DNA of 64,000 nt from CAYWTS01 sp964461265 (GCA_964461265.1 CAYWTS010000007.1:20802-84801), one strand, 5' to 3'; positions 27,757 to 37,692 are shown, counted from the stretch's first letter. The notes: generated from the sequence alone by a model not told the origin. Translations and numbers: made by a program.

Positions 27757-28677
27757 TCAAATGAATAAATTATTAATAAAATTTTTAATTTTTCTTTTTA
27801 AAAAATAATTAAAAACAAACGGATTTAACAAAGAAACTGTAAATTTAAAAAACTGGAGAATAAAATCCTTATATAAGGGAATATTAATCAGGATTTTACA
27901 CAATTCTTTTCTTTGGATAGCCTCACCTATTTTTGCATTTAATTTGATTTCTTTATCGGGAGATGATTTATACGCAGAAATTATTTTAATTACTGCGTGT
28001 AATAATCCTTTATAAATGTATTTTTCATCGAAAGATGAAGTATTAGAATGCCTGCGAAAAAATATTAATGCTTCATTTAAATAAAAAATACTGCAATATG
28101 TTGATAATTTCAGCCATAATTCATAATCTTCAGCTGAGTTTGTGGAGTCTTTTTCAATAAACCGGTTGTATAATAATTCCTTTTTAAGAATTACCGAGGA
28201 GGTTATTATGCAGTTTCCTAATAAAAGGTACTTTGTTTCAAGCAGCTTATCTTTTAATTCCCAAAGGTTCTTGAGTGGTTGTATTATTTCACCGTCAATA
28301 TTAATAATAGATGCATTTGAACAAACGAAGTCATACTTATCCAAGAGAGGAATTTGTTTTTCGAGTTTACCTGGAAGCCATATATCATCGTCATCACAAA
28401 AAGCTATATACCTTCCTTTTGATAACGAAATGCCAATATTTCTTAATTTCCCAAGATTGGCAAGACGGGCTGCTTTATAATAAACAATCCTTTTATCATT
28501 AAATAATTTTACAGTATTTTCAGTCTCATCATCCGAACCATCATCAACAATTATTATTTCTAAGTTGTTATATTTTTGATTTAGTATTGAAGTAATAGTT
28601 GCTTTTAATAACTGAGCCCTGTTATGGGTCGGAACCACAACTGATACAAGCTCAATATTCTGGAAATTATTTTCCAT
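27757..28677 (-). CDS. GT2 family glycosyltransferase
   Basis: GT-A enzyme, 306 residues. VSVVVPTHNRAQLL, IIIVDDGSDDET, RYIAFCDDDDIWLPGKLEKQ (donor site) and NSAEDYELWLKL are visible. It resembles the protein encoded at 31029 (GKLRN, CDDDD/DADD-x-W and CSNA blocks shared), so they are probable paralogues. The C-terminal 60 residues are hydrophobic and basic, suggesting peripheral membrane attachment. It starts with ATG at 28677, 10 bp after the flippase gene. Confidence 0.9.
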   Translation of the reverse strand: MENNFQNIELVSVVVPTHNRAQLLKATITSILNQKYNNLEIIIVDDGSDDETENTVKLFNDKRIVYYKAARLANLGKLRNIGISLSKGRYIAFCDDDDIWLPGKLEKQIPLLDKYDFVCSNASIINIDGEIIQPLKNLWELKDKLLETKYLLLGNCIITSSVILKKELLYNRFIEKDSTNSAEDYELWLKLSTYCSIFYLNEALIFFRRHSNTSSFDEKYIYKGLLHAVIKIISAYKSSPDKEIKLNAKIGEAIQRKELCKILINIPLYKDFILQFFKFTVSLLNPFVFNYFLKRKIKNFINNLFI

Positions 28678-28687
28678 ACTTAATTAT

Positions 28688-30151
28688 TTATCGTGCTGAC
28701 TTTAAAACATTATTAGAAATTAAAGAATATAATTCTTTTATCTCACTTTTTGTAATGGCAAATTTCATCCAGATAAACAATAAAGGCGCAATAATAAAAT
28801 AACCGATAACAGTATCAATCTGAGATGTTATCATAATAGTAAAAAGAAATAACACAGAAAATAAAAGAGATATCTTATTATTTATATTTATTCTGAAATT
28901 ATTTAATTTACGTAAATAATAATAGCTTATGATGCATACTATAAAATTACTTAAAGAATAAGCTAACACAGGGCTAAATAGCGACAAACCGTAATTAAGC
29001 AATATAAAGAAAATAACAAAGTAAAGTATATGGTATAATAAAGCTATAATGGACCATAATAATATTTTTGAAGCTGGAATTAACCATGCACCGAAAACCC
29101 AAGTTAAAGCTTTGAAAAAATCACCAAGAAAATTATAAAAAAATAAATCCTTTGAGGACATAAAATTTTTAGAAAAAAACAAAACAATCAAAACTTCCCT
29201 GAAAACAAAAGTCACCGCTATTACCGGAACGATAAAACTAATAGTAAACCTCAAAAAATTATTGACTTCATTATTCATAAGCTGCGTATCCTTCATCTCT
29301 GATAAAACGGGTATTGCGTATGTGGTCATAGTAATAAAAAACAGACTGATATAATTATTAGATATTGATGCGACACTCTGGTAGATACCATTTAAATCAG
29401 TGCCAAGATATTTGACTATAAAAGTACGGATTGAGAGTAAAGAAAATTGTTCTGCTGCACCGGTTATAAGATAGGCAATGCCAATGATGAAAATTAATTT
29501 TATTTCAGGCGATTTCTTTAAAATTCCTTTTAAGCTAAACCTAATATATTTCTGTTTTAGCATAACAAAAAAATATATAAGGAATGATAACAATGCATTT
29601 AAAAGAAAGGCGATCACTGCCCCTTCAATTCTTTTATATAAGACCAGAATCGCTGTTGTTATTACTGAAACAAAAGATATTGAAATGGATATTTTTACTG
29701 AAGTATTGAATTTCTTGATGCCTTTTAAAAAAGCATCAAGAATTGAAACCCATAGCACAAATGGAAATGAAAAAGCAATTAAGATTATATAATGTCTATA
29801 CTCGATATTATCGAAAATCAAAATTGAAATAAAATCCGAGAAAAATATCGTTGAAACAGTAAAAATCAAACTTATAAAAAATACTATTATCAGGGATTTA
29901 TTAAATACAGCATAAATCCGTTCCCACTCATTATCTTTTTCCCAAACAGAAAAATACTTCATTAATCCTAACGGAAGTCCAATTACGCTGATAAATGTCA
30001 CCAAATTGCTAAAATTAAAAACCTGAGATAATAATCCAACACCAAATGTACCTAATAATACAGCATATATCTTGGTTCTTACAAGACCACTGACAACATT
30101 AGCAATTGTTGAAACCGATAATTTAAATATTGTTATTATTAATTTTTTAAT
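28688..30151 (-). CDS. Polysaccharide flippase (Wzx/MATE-like), predicted ATT start
   Basis: Exports the lipid-linked repeat unit across the inner membrane. It has about 12-14 hydrophobic segments and no large soluble domain. The first canonical start in frame is GTG at 30004, but this would cut off the first amphipathic helix and membrane segment. The frame stays open upstream and encodes LSVSTIANVVSGLVRTK and YAVLLGTFGVGLLSQVF, the conserved N-terminus of such flippases. No ATG, GTG or TTG exists there. ATT at 30151 gives MKKLIITIFKLSVS and has GGAG nine bases upstream, so I choose it; the length becomes 487 residues, normal for the family. It overlaps the end of the FkbM gene by 5 bp. Confidence 0.82.
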   Translation of the reverse strand: MKKLIITIFKLSVSTIANVVSGLVRTKIYAVLLGTFGVGLLSQVFNFSNLVTFISVIGLPLGLMKYFSVWEKDNEWERIYAVFNKSLIIVFFISLIFTVSTIFFSDFISILIFDNIEYRHYIILIAFSFPFVLWVSILDAFLKGIKKFNTSVKISISISFVSVITTAILVLYKRIEGAVIAFLLNALLSFLIYFFVMLKQKYIRFSLKGILKKSPEIKLIFIIGIAYLITGAAEQFSLLSIRTFIVKYLGTDLNGIYQSVASISNNYISLFFITMTTYAIPVLSEMKDTQLMNNEVNNFLRFTISFIVPVIAVTFVFREVLIVLFFSKNFMSSKDLFFYNFLGDFFKALTWVFGAWLIPASKILLWSIIALLYHILYFVIFFILLNYGLSLFSPVLAYSLSNFIVCIISYYYLRKLNNFRININNKISLLFSVLFLFTIMITSQIDTVIGYFIIAPLLFIWMKFAITKSEIKELYSLISNNVLKSAR

Positions 30152-31004
30152 TGCGAATTTCTCCGATATTGCTATTAAATCTTCTCAAAAAGTTATCAAT
30201 ATCTTTGAGTGCTATTAAATCTTCACACTCTGTTGATTTATACCCGGTACTTAATTGCTCTAGTCTATCATTTATCAGTTTATATATATGAAATCCTGAA
30301 TTTATAAGTACTCTAAATAGATCTTCCGTACAATAATTAAACTTGCTAAAATGGTTTTCCCATGATTCAAAAAATACACAATCTGTTCTTTTAAGAATAT
30401 TTTTAGCACCCCTGAATACGAATATTTCGTATCCTTCTACATCAACCTTCAGCAAATTAATTTTTTCAACTAATTCATTAAATAATGTGTCCATAGTAGT
30501 TTGTTCCACTTTCAAACCCCCAGAAGGCAAAATGGCATTAATTGTGTCGTCATACTTAATGTCTGTTAAATATGTATTTGTAACACTATCGCCGATTGCA
30601 TATTTATAAAGTTTCACGTTTTGAAAACCGTTAAACTTCACATTTTTATACAAATACTTAAATATTTTGGGCATTGGTTCCACAGCGAACACACTACCAT
30701 TGTTTCCTATAATCGAAGCAGCTTTCAGGGCAAACAACCCGATATTAGCTCCAATATCAATATATATGTCCCCTTTCTTTAAATATCGGGATAAAAATTC
30801 TTCCTCTTCATACTTGTAATAAATACGCCTATCAAAACATGTTCTTGATAGCCAAGTTGGATAAAATTTTATTTTATAATTGTTCCTTTTTATTATTATC
30901 AATTGAGATATCCTTAATCTCATCAATATCCTTGAAAAAATAAACCTAACAGGTTTTTCACTCTTAATAATTTTTACAATAATTTCTTTAACTCTGCTGA
31001 ACAT
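30147..31004 (-). CDS. FkbM family methyltransferase
   Basis: SAM-dependent O-methyltransferase, probably methylating a sugar of the repeat unit. The SAM site is YIDIGANIGLFALKAA; further motifs are VFAVEPMPKIFKYL, LKVDVEGYEIFVFRGA and FFESW, all typical of FkbM proteins. 285 residues, with a basic N-terminus of about 60 residues. The ATG at 31004 is 24 bp after the upstream glycosyltransferase gene. Its final codons contain the GGAG that likely serves as ribosome-binding site for the flippase, so the two are coupled. Confidence 0.9.
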   Translation of the reverse strand: MFSRVKEIIVKIIKSEKPVRFIFSRILMRLRISQLIIIKRNNYKIKFYPTWLSRTCFDRRIYYKYEEEEFLSRYLKKGDIYIDIGANIGLFALKAASIIGNNGSVFAVEPMPKIFKYLYKNVKFNGFQNVKLYKYAIGDSVTNTYLTDIKYDDTINAILPSGGLKVEQTTMDTLFNELVEKINLLKVDVEGYEIFVFRGAKNILKRTDCVFFESWENHFSKFNYCTEDLFRVLINSGFHIYKLINDRLEQLSTGYKSTECEDLIALKDIDNFLRRFNSNIGEIRN

Positions 31005-31028
31005 CAGTAAATTTAGAGATTAATGGAA

Positions 31029-32012
31029 TTATTCATCTTTATTCCTATCCCCATAAAACACACTTAACAATAGTAACCAAACCAATAAAATCAAATACTT
31101 TACGAACGATTTAGTTGGATATTTCTTTATATATTTAAAATATAAAAACCAATATTTTAACGCCTTTTTATAATCTTTATTGCTGAGAGATAGTTTAGTT
31201 AATTCATTATATAGGAACATTAAACCTTCCTTTGCAGCACTATTTGTAATGCTATCGCGGTCCTTTAAATAAACAGATCTAATTAATATTGATCTTTCAA
31301 GATTATTTCGCCTTTCATTGTACGAAACCATTGAAAGATTATCCGAATGGATCCTGTATTTAACTAAATTACGATTAATAAACTTAATTTTATTTTTTTT
31401 AGATACTTCCAGCCATAATAAGTAGTCCTCGCCACGATATCCTAGATTTTCTTCAAAATAGCCTGATGTTTTTAGTGTTTCTTTTTTTATGACTACACTC
31501 GAAGTAATTACATAATTCATCGCTAACAATATGGGAAGGCTTAGGTCAATATCTTGCTGCAATCCTGTAAATGCTACGCTGGCATAATCCCTTTTTGATT
31601 TTTTAAACAAAAGATTGCCATAGTGTGAAGTTAGCGAATCAAATACAATATTATCTTCTACTATTCTTTCCGCGTTTGAGCATACCATATCGTAAGCAGG
31701 GAAAAAATACAGCTGTGTTTCAAGTTTTTCGGGATACCAAACATCGTCAGCATCAATAAATGCTATTAACTCACCAGCAACAGATTTAACAGCATCGTTT
31801 CTTAATTTTCCCGGATTGCCTGTATGTAATCTTTTAATTAACCTGAAATTAGGCAGATTAGTATATTTATAAAGACATGAAATAGTTGAGTCACTTGATC
31901 CATCGTCTACAACTAATATTTCAAAATTCGTATAAGTTTGCTGTAACACGGAATCAATCGCTTGATTAATATATTTTTCACCGTTATAAACAACACAAAT
32001 TACCGTAATCAT
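31029..32012 (-). CDS. GT2 family glycosyltransferase
   Basis: GT-A enzyme. ITVICVVYNGEKYI, ILVVDDGSSDST, ELIAFIDADDVWYPEKLE (donor site) and YRGEDYLLWLEVSKK are present. I use ATG at 32012, which begins directly with the first beta strand; a TTG at 32024 would add four residues. The C-terminus has one hydrophobic segment (about 300-320) that may anchor it to the membrane. About 327 residues. Probable paralogue of the gene at 27757. It lies between the polymerase and methyltransferase genes. Confidence 0.9.
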   Translation of the reverse strand: MITVICVVYNGEKYINQAIDSVLQQTYTNFEILVVDDGSSDSTISCLYKYTNLPNFRLIKRLHTGNPGKLRNDAVKSVAGELIAFIDADDVWYPEKLETQLYFFPAYDMVCSNAERIVEDNIVFDSLTSHYGNLLFKKSKRDYASVAFTGLQQDIDLSLPILLAMNYVITSSVVIKKETLKTSGYFEENLGYRGEDYLLWLEVSKKNKIKFINRNLVKYRIHSDNLSMVSYNERRNNLERSILIRSVYLKDRDSITNSAAKEGLMFLYNELTKLSLSNKDYKKALKYWFLYFKYIKKYPTKSFVKYLILLVWLLLLSVFYGDRNKDE

Positions 32013-32053
32013 TAATTGACTCAATAAAAATAAATAATTTTAACTTAGTATTT

Positions 32054-33256
32054 TCATTCAATGTTAAGCGTAAGATTACTACGTAAAATATGATAAAGCA
32101 TTCCTGAAAAAATCATTAAAAACGCTAAATAAAAAAACACAGTTGCAACTAATCCGGAATCAAACAAACCCATTGCAAGCAAGCCAACTATTGCGGATAA
32201 CAAATATCCATAAAACAATTTTACTTTTAAGTGACGCGTTTTAATTGAAGCTTTAACAGTTTTGTATATGAGTCGAATAATATAAAGTATTAGGACTAAA
32301 GTAAAAAGAATACCAAACATCATTACAAGCCTTAAATAAGTATTATGCGGATCTGAAATGCCCTCTTCCGTAACACCGTAAATCACCATGTATTTTTCAT
32401 AAACAGCCATATTAGTATACGCACCATATCCCCATAACAACCTGTTCATGTCCTCGGTAATCATATAATATGCAGGTATCAACAAATAGAACCTACTAAA
32501 AAAAGAAATACTGCCTTTAGCCTTGAAAAAATATGGCACAAATAAAACTAATATTGCAAATAATAATGGATAAATTAAAATAACTTTTTTCCTGTAATAA
32601 TAAGTTATTAATATTCCGGAACCTAATATTGTACCTATATAACCCCCTCTACTATAAGAAAGCAGCTGAGCAATAATTTGGATTAATAAAATAAAAAGAT
32701 AAAATGCTTTTTGTGAAAAATCAAAAATATTTTTATAATTAAGATAATAATATAATGTACTTAGAATTGATACAGTGTAAAGATAAGTTATATAATTAGG
32801 GTGGTTAACAATAGAATGAGTAGTAAAACTGTATTTAACTATCGGGGAAAGCCCGAGGAAAAGAATAGTTAAACCGATAACTGATAAAATAAAACCGGTG
32901 AATGATACAAGTTTTACAAAGCTGAAAAAAAACGATATTTTCGTTAGAAATATTTTCGGTACACAAGAGAAATACAAATAAACGTAACAGAAAAAGGTAG
33001 ATAAATATACAATATTAAAGACACTGTTAATTTCCTGAATATTAAAAAAAACAACGGATATTAATAATAGAACAAATAACGATAGAAAATAAAGATTGTC
33101 GGTTTGTATAATTTGAGTATCCAGAATATTTTTCGCAAGCCTGAAATCAAAATTTACAAGGACTAAAAACAATGTTGAAAATAAAATAATATAAATTGCA
33201 AAGTTTTGGATAAGAAAACTACCGGGAAGCCACGTATTAATATAAAGCACTAACAA
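32054..33256 (-). CDS. O-antigen polymerase/ligase-like membrane protein (Wzy type)
   Basis: About 10-12 hydrophobic segments with a periplasmic loop around LLWGYGAYTN and DPHNTYLRLVMMFG, the latter being the H-N-x-Y/F-L pattern of the O-antigen ligase/polymerase (Wzy_C) family. It would join repeat units on the periplasmic side. The listed start is TTG at 33256. The frame is open further, to a stop at 33343-33341, and encodes a plausible extra N-terminal helix (VYYAALSIILLVLYI), but that stretch has no ATG, GTG or TTG; ATA at 33328 is the most obvious alternative. It lies downstream of the chain-length regulator. Confidence 0.85.
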   Translation of the reverse strand: MLVLYINTWLPGSFLIQNFAIYIILFSTLFLVLVNFDFRLAKNILDTQIIQTDNLYFLSLFVLLLISVVFFNIQEINSVFNIVYLSTFFCYVYLYFSCVPKIFLTKISFFFSFVKLVSFTGFILSVIGLTILFLGLSPIVKYSFTTHSIVNHPNYITYLYTVSILSTLYYYLNYKNIFDFSQKAFYLFILLIQIIAQLLSYSRGGYIGTILGSGILITYYYRKKVILIYPLLFAILVLFVPYFFKAKGSISFFSRFYLLIPAYYMITEDMNRLLWGYGAYTNMAVYEKYMVIYGVTEEGISDPHNTYLRLVMMFGILFTLVLILYIIRLIYKTVKASIKTRHLKVKLFYGYLLSAIVGLLAMGLFDSGLVATVFFYLAFLMIFSGMLYHILRSNLTLNIE

Positions 33257-33353
33257 AATAATACTTAACGCAGCATAATATACTTTGATTGACGGGGTTT
33301 TTTTAGCTAATGTATTAATAAAAAATATTTTTTTAAATAATTATAAATATTTG

Positions 33354-34529
33354 TTAAATTGGATTTTTAGTTGATAGTTTATAATCTTTCCATTTCTTTC
33401 TTAAAATAAAATAAATATTTGAAAATATAAAACCAAAGAAAGTAAATACAATAACCATCGTAAGTCTTTTAGGTTTAGATTTCCTGTCGGCTAAAACCGG
33501 TTTATCTAAGATTAATATTGTTGGTGTTTCTCTTTTTTCTTCAATTTTAGCTTGTTCGTATACTGGAAGCAGAAAGATTAAGATTTTTGTTTGTATTTCA
33601 ACTTCTCTCTGCAATCTTAAAAAACTTATTGCAATTTGCGGAGAATTACCGAGACTAAGCATATCAGACAGATCAGTTGAAGTCTGGATTTCAGTTATTT
33701 TATTTTTTAAGGAATTTATTTTAGCTTCTTGTGTTTTCACTTCCGATTGATCTGAACTTAATATTTTCTTTAATATATCGAGCTTCACTTCTTCAGCCTT
33801 TAACTCCGATTCAAGTGTAAATACAGACTGTGCAGCAGCTTTGATTTGCAGGTCAGGAGCCACTCCATATTTTAATTGAAAAGATTTTAAAGAATCTTCT
33901 GCTTTTGATAAATCTTCCTTCGCCTGATAATATCTTCTTTCGATGAATTCTCTGTTATTTTTCGCATTTAAGACGTTCATTTCAATATTAATTTTATCTA
34001 ACTGCATTAATAGAAATTCTACCATTTCTTTTGCTAGATTTTTATCTTTGTCATAAACACCTATATATAAAGTTCCGGATATTCTTTCCTGTTTAATCAC
34101 AAGTTTGTTTTCCTTAAAGTCTTTTATTGCATCTTCCATATATTTATGATCATCTCTTTCAATTAATCCAAATTTTTGAATCAATGGTTCTAAACATCTC
34201 CTGCTGTTTATTATTTCCTCATAATAAGCGAGTTCTCTTGCTGATTTAACACCGCTTAAACCTAAACCCTCAAGACCGCCAATATCTGGTAAAGATTCCT
34301 CAATGCTGCTTAATAAGCCACTACTCTTTCCGCTGCTTTTTATGGTCGCACTTGACAAGTAAATCAAATCGAATACAAAGAAATACAGTATTATAGAAGT
34401 TACACAAATAATTCCCGTCGCTATTAAAATTTTATTCTTATTTTTAAGAAAGATCTGTATTATATCTAAAAGTGTTAAACCGCTTTGTGAGGTTACCACT
34501 ACTGATTGTTTATCCTGATTTGTGTTCAA
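33354..34529 (-). CDS. Chain-length determinant/Wzz-type polysaccharide co-polymerase
   Basis: Inner-membrane protein setting polymer length and linking polymerase to export. Two membrane helices (about 35-55 and 360-380) flank a periplasmic, coiled-coil-rich domain (about 215-300 with KAEDSLKSFQLKYGV). The C-terminal region has the proline-containing LDKPVLADRKSKPKR before the second helix, usual for Wzz/GumC proteins. There is no tyrosine-kinase domain, and no separate kinase gene is nearby. It starts with TTG at 34529 and is 391 residues. It lies 14 bp after the export gene. Confidence 0.93.
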   Translation of the reverse strand: MNTNQDKQSVVVTSQSGLTLLDIIQIFLKNKNKILIATGIICVTSIILYFFVFDLIYLSSATIKSSGKSSGLLSSIEESLPDIGGLEGLGLSGVKSARELAYYEEIINSRRCLEPLIQKFGLIERDDHKYMEDAIKDFKENKLVIKQERISGTLYIGVYDKDKNLAKEMVEFLLMQLDKINIEMNVLNAKNNREFIERRYYQAKEDLSKAEDSLKSFQLKYGVAPDLQIKAAAQSVFTLESELKAEEVKLDILKKILSSDQSEVKTQEAKINSLKNKITEIQTSTDLSDMLSLGNSPQIAISFLRLQREVEIQTKILIFLLPVYEQAKIEEKRETPTILILDKPVLADRKSKPKRLTMVIVFTFFGFIFSNIYFILRKKWKDYKLSTKNPI

Positions 34530-34543
34530 TATAGTGCTCTATT

Positions 34544-36244
34544 TTATTTCTGTGTTTGTAAAATTAAAATTACAAGTGTTACCACACTCGATACTACTGT
34601 TGCTATTTTTGCTATTAAATCGACATCATATGCAAAATCCCTTTTAATCATTTTGGGAACGTAAATAAAATCATTCGATTCAATTTTTGCTTCTTCTGGG
34701 TCAAGCCATTCACGCGTTTTAAATTTAATCACTCTCGTTTCACTCTCATCAGCACGCTCCGAATAACCTCCGCATGCGTTAACATAGTACTCATAACCTG
34801 CACCTTCCTTGTAAGGTACAAAACCTGGCTTATTAACCTGACCATATACATAAACCTGCATTCTGTTATCAGCTATATATATTATATCTCCGTTTCTCAG
34901 AACTATATCCTGACTTTTTTCCCCTTCATTAAATAGCTTGACAAAATCCACGTTTACTCTGCCGATTTTATATTTCGTATCAGCTTCAAATTGTTCACGT
35001 TCATCTTTATTTGAAATAATGTCATTCAGTCTTTGAGTAAATAAATTTTCTATTGTATCTCTTCCCTTCACAGTCATGAATAATGTATCAACTCTTCTGT
35101 ATATCTCACTTGTTGGTAAATATGCCTGAGGACTAAACCAACCAGCTTCTTTTATAATATCTGATAATTTTGTTGAATTTAGAGTAATTGGATAATAACC
35201 GGGTCTAGTTACCTCACCAAGTACAGATACCCTGAAATCCCGTCTTTGTTCTGCATACGCCATTACCATAATTCTGTCATTTGGCTGCAATTTCATAAAC
35301 TTACTTTCCTCATACTTTACATAGAAACTTGTCATTTTGTTTGCACTCATATCGGAACGTGAAATTAAAATACTGTCAAGCAAAGCTACGCTGGTTACTC
35401 CCCTTACAAGCTGTATTGCAGTTTCAAGATCATCTCCTTCTATATATTCGAACACTCCGGGAAACTGCACCGCTCCGAATACAGATATAAATCTCCCTTC
35501 CCAGTCATATTTTGGAATGTTAATAATATCTCCCTCGCGTAAATAGGGATTAAAATTTTCATCTTGTGTTGCAAAGTACTTATGCAGGTCAATTCTCATA
35601 GTCTCGCCATTTTTCCTTTTTAAGGTTATATTTCGAAGACTGAATAAACTTCGCTCACTTGGTGAGGTCCCTGATTTCATCAATGAAAGACTATCTGTAA
35701 AAATATATGATATAATAGCACTAGCCCTTAAAACAGCAGAAGTTGGATAAGTCCCCTGTCCCACACCTGTTACAGTAACGTAAAATCTTCTGGGTGAAAC
35801 CAAAGTCAAACTTATTTCAGCTGATATGTATCTTTTCTTAACTCTTTCAATAACTTTTTTCTTCGTTTCAGTAAGCGTTAATCTGTTTACATCTATTTCT
35901 CCTATGGAAGGTACTATTAATGAACCTTCAGGGGAAACCGAAAGTGGAATCGGCTGATTAAGGATTCCCCATATTCCCAGTGAAAAAATATCATTAGGAC
36001 CAACGATATATTTGTCGGAATCCACAGCACCTTCCATAAGCTGATCGTTATAAAGTGTCAATGTTGAAGCAGAAGGTTCAATTTGCTGCAAAATATCATA
36101 CCCTGATAAATCCATCCTTGGAGCTGTTAAATCAAAAGATTTAGTGATTGCTGATTTGTCAAAGGTTTTTTCTGTAGTCTTTTGGGCGAATAATTGTAAA
36201 CATGAGAAAAGAACTACTAATAATAATATTTTATTTATTCGCAT
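34544..36244 (-). CDS. Outer-membrane polysaccharide export protein (Wza/SLBB type)
   Basis: Forms the outer-membrane exit pore for the polymer. A signal peptide (KILLLVVLFSCLQLFAQ) lacks the expected lipobox cysteine at the cleavage site. The poly_export domain follows (GPNDIFSLGIWG), then several SLBB-type beta-grasp repeats (VSVLGEVTRPGYYPI, VYVYGQVNKPGFVPY). A C-terminal hydrophobic helix (IATVVSSVVTLVILIL) takes the place of the amphipathic helix of Wza. 566 residues, longer than E. coli Wza (about 380) because of extra SLBB repeats, common in FCB bacteria. The start abuts the stop of the phosphohexomutase gene. Confidence 0.93.
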   Translation of the reverse strand: MRINKILLLVVLFSCLQLFAQKTTEKTFDKSAITKSFDLTAPRMDLSGYDILQQIEPSASTLTLYNDQLMEGAVDSDKYIVGPNDIFSLGIWGILNQPIPLSVSPEGSLIVPSIGEIDVNRLTLTETKKKVIERVKKRYISAEISLTLVSPRRFYVTVTGVGQGTYPTSAVLRASAIISYIFTDSLSLMKSGTSPSERSLFSLRNITLKRKNGETMRIDLHKYFATQDENFNPYLREGDIINIPKYDWEGRFISVFGAVQFPGVFEYIEGDDLETAIQLVRGVTSVALLDSILISRSDMSANKMTSFYVKYEESKFMKLQPNDRIMVMAYAEQRRDFRVSVLGEVTRPGYYPITLNSTKLSDIIKEAGWFSPQAYLPTSEIYRRVDTLFMTVKGRDTIENLFTQRLNDIISNKDEREQFEADTKYKIGRVNVDFVKLFNEGEKSQDIVLRNGDIIYIADNRMQVYVYGQVNKPGFVPYKEGAGYEYYVNACGGYSERADESETRVIKFKTREWLDPEEAKIESNDFIYVPKMIKRDFAYDVDLIAKIATVVSSVVTLVILILQTQK

Positions 36245-37642
36245 TTAATTAAGTTTTAACTTTTTAAGTATATCTTCTAAAATATCATCTGTTTTATTCC
36301 TGTTCAATGTTTCAGTATATAGTCTAAGTAAAGGTTCTGTACCTGATGGACGTACAAGGAGCCAGCCGTTGTTAAAATACATTTTAACACCATCCATCAA
36401 ATCTTTATGTAAAATTTTCATATCCGCTATCTCGGTTAATTTCTTAGCCATTTGAATTGAAACATCTTTTATCTCATTATTTATTAATTGTTTATCAATT
36501 CTTTTATAATAATGCTTACCGTATTTTTCCTCTATATCGGTAATTAATTCACTTAATCTTCTCTGCTTTACCGCCAGCATTTCACAGAACAACATTCCGT
36601 TAAAGATGCCGTCTCGTTCAGGCAAATGTATTTTTAAACCGATTCCACCGCTTTCTTCAGCCCCGATTAGTATATCATTCTTAATCATTAACTCTGAAAT
36701 ATACTTAAAACCTATAGGGACAGTATATAAAACCAAACCGTAATCTTCGCATATTTTTCTGATTAATTCACTTGATGAAAACCCTCTTACAACTCCGCCT
36801 GTCAGGTTTTTATTTTCAAGCAAATAAATCAAAAGCAATGCAAATGTCATCTGGGCATCAACAAACTCCCCTTGTTCATCTATTAATGCAATTCTATCGG
36901 CATCTCCATCGGTTGCAATTCCTATATCATAATTACCCGATTTCATTGTATCTGAAATCAGTGATAAATTCTTCATTACCGGTTCAGGGCTCGAACCTCC
37001 GAAAGAAGGATTAATTTCACTCCTTAATGCTGTTATTTTAATCAAACTATCCATCATGCCCTGTCCCGAACCGTACATCGCATCAAAAAGAATTCTTAAT
37101 CCCGAAGAATTAATTTTAACTGTATCAATTTTTAATTTCAGAGTATCAACGTAATAATCCCTGCCCTTGATATACTCTATCATACCTTGTTTTAGCAGAT
37201 ATTCAAAAGTTTTTTCACCGAATTCGAAATCACCGTTTTTATTCAAGATATTTTCAATTAACAATAACGAACTAGTTCCCATCGAACCGCCGAATTCATC
37301 TTTCAGTTTAAAGCCATTATATTTAGCCGGGTTATGGGAAGAAGTTATCATAACACCGTAAGCGAGATTTTTATCTCTTGTTAACAGCGAAACGGTGGGT
37401 GTTGTAACGAATGAATCGGTTAAAAACACTTTTATTCCGTGATTGGCAAAAACTTCTGCTGAAGCTTCAGCAAATTCCTTTGAAAGGAATCTTGTATCAT
37501 AACCTATAACAATCCCGTTTTTAAGCTTTGGATGTTCATTAAAAGCTATGGCAGTTGCTTTAGAAATTTTACGTAAATTTTCAAATGTATATTCATCCGC
37601 AATTATGGCTCTCCAGCCATCTGTACCAAATTTTATACTCAT
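36245..37642 (-). CDS. Phosphoglucomutase/phosphomannomutase family protein
   Basis: Interconverts hexose-6- and hexose-1-phosphates to feed nucleotide-sugar synthesis for the polysaccharide. The catalytic phosphoserine is S102 in TSSHNPAKYNG; the metal site is DGDADR; the sugar-binding loop GAEESGGIG and the phosphate loop RPSGTEPLLRLY are all intact. 465 residues. It may accept glucose or mannose; the sequence does not decide. It starts with ATG at 37642, 50 bp after the B12-binding gene, and is directly followed by the export gene. Confidence 0.95.
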   Translation of the reverse strand: MSIKFGTDGWRAIIADEYTFENLRKISKATAIAFNEHPKLKNGIVIGYDTRFLSKEFAEASAEVFANHGIKVFLTDSFVTTPTVSLLTRDKNLAYGVMITSSHNPAKYNGFKLKDEFGGSMGTSSLLLIENILNKNGDFEFGEKTFEYLLKQGMIEYIKGRDYYVDTLKLKIDTVKINSSGLRILFDAMYGSGQGMMDSLIKITALRSEINPSFGGSSPEPVMKNLSLISDTMKSGNYDIGIATDGDADRIALIDEQGEFVDAQMTFALLLIYLLENKNLTGGVVRGFSSSELIRKICEDYGLVLYTVPIGFKYISELMIKNDILIGAEESGGIGLKIHLPERDGIFNGMLFCEMLAVKQRRLSELITDIEEKYGKHYYKRIDKQLINNEIKDVSIQMAKKLTEIADMKILHKDLMDGVKMYFNNGWLLVRPSGTEPLLRLYTETLNRNKTDDILEDILKKLKLN

Positions 37643-37692
37643 TTATAAATTATTTCCAGATATGTTCGCTCTGATGTTCCTTAAGAATTAAT

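Noticed and set aside
30005..30151. Frameshift in the flippase gene
   Set aside because: The reading frame is continuous through the missing N-terminus; only the start codon is unusual, so no frameshift is needed.
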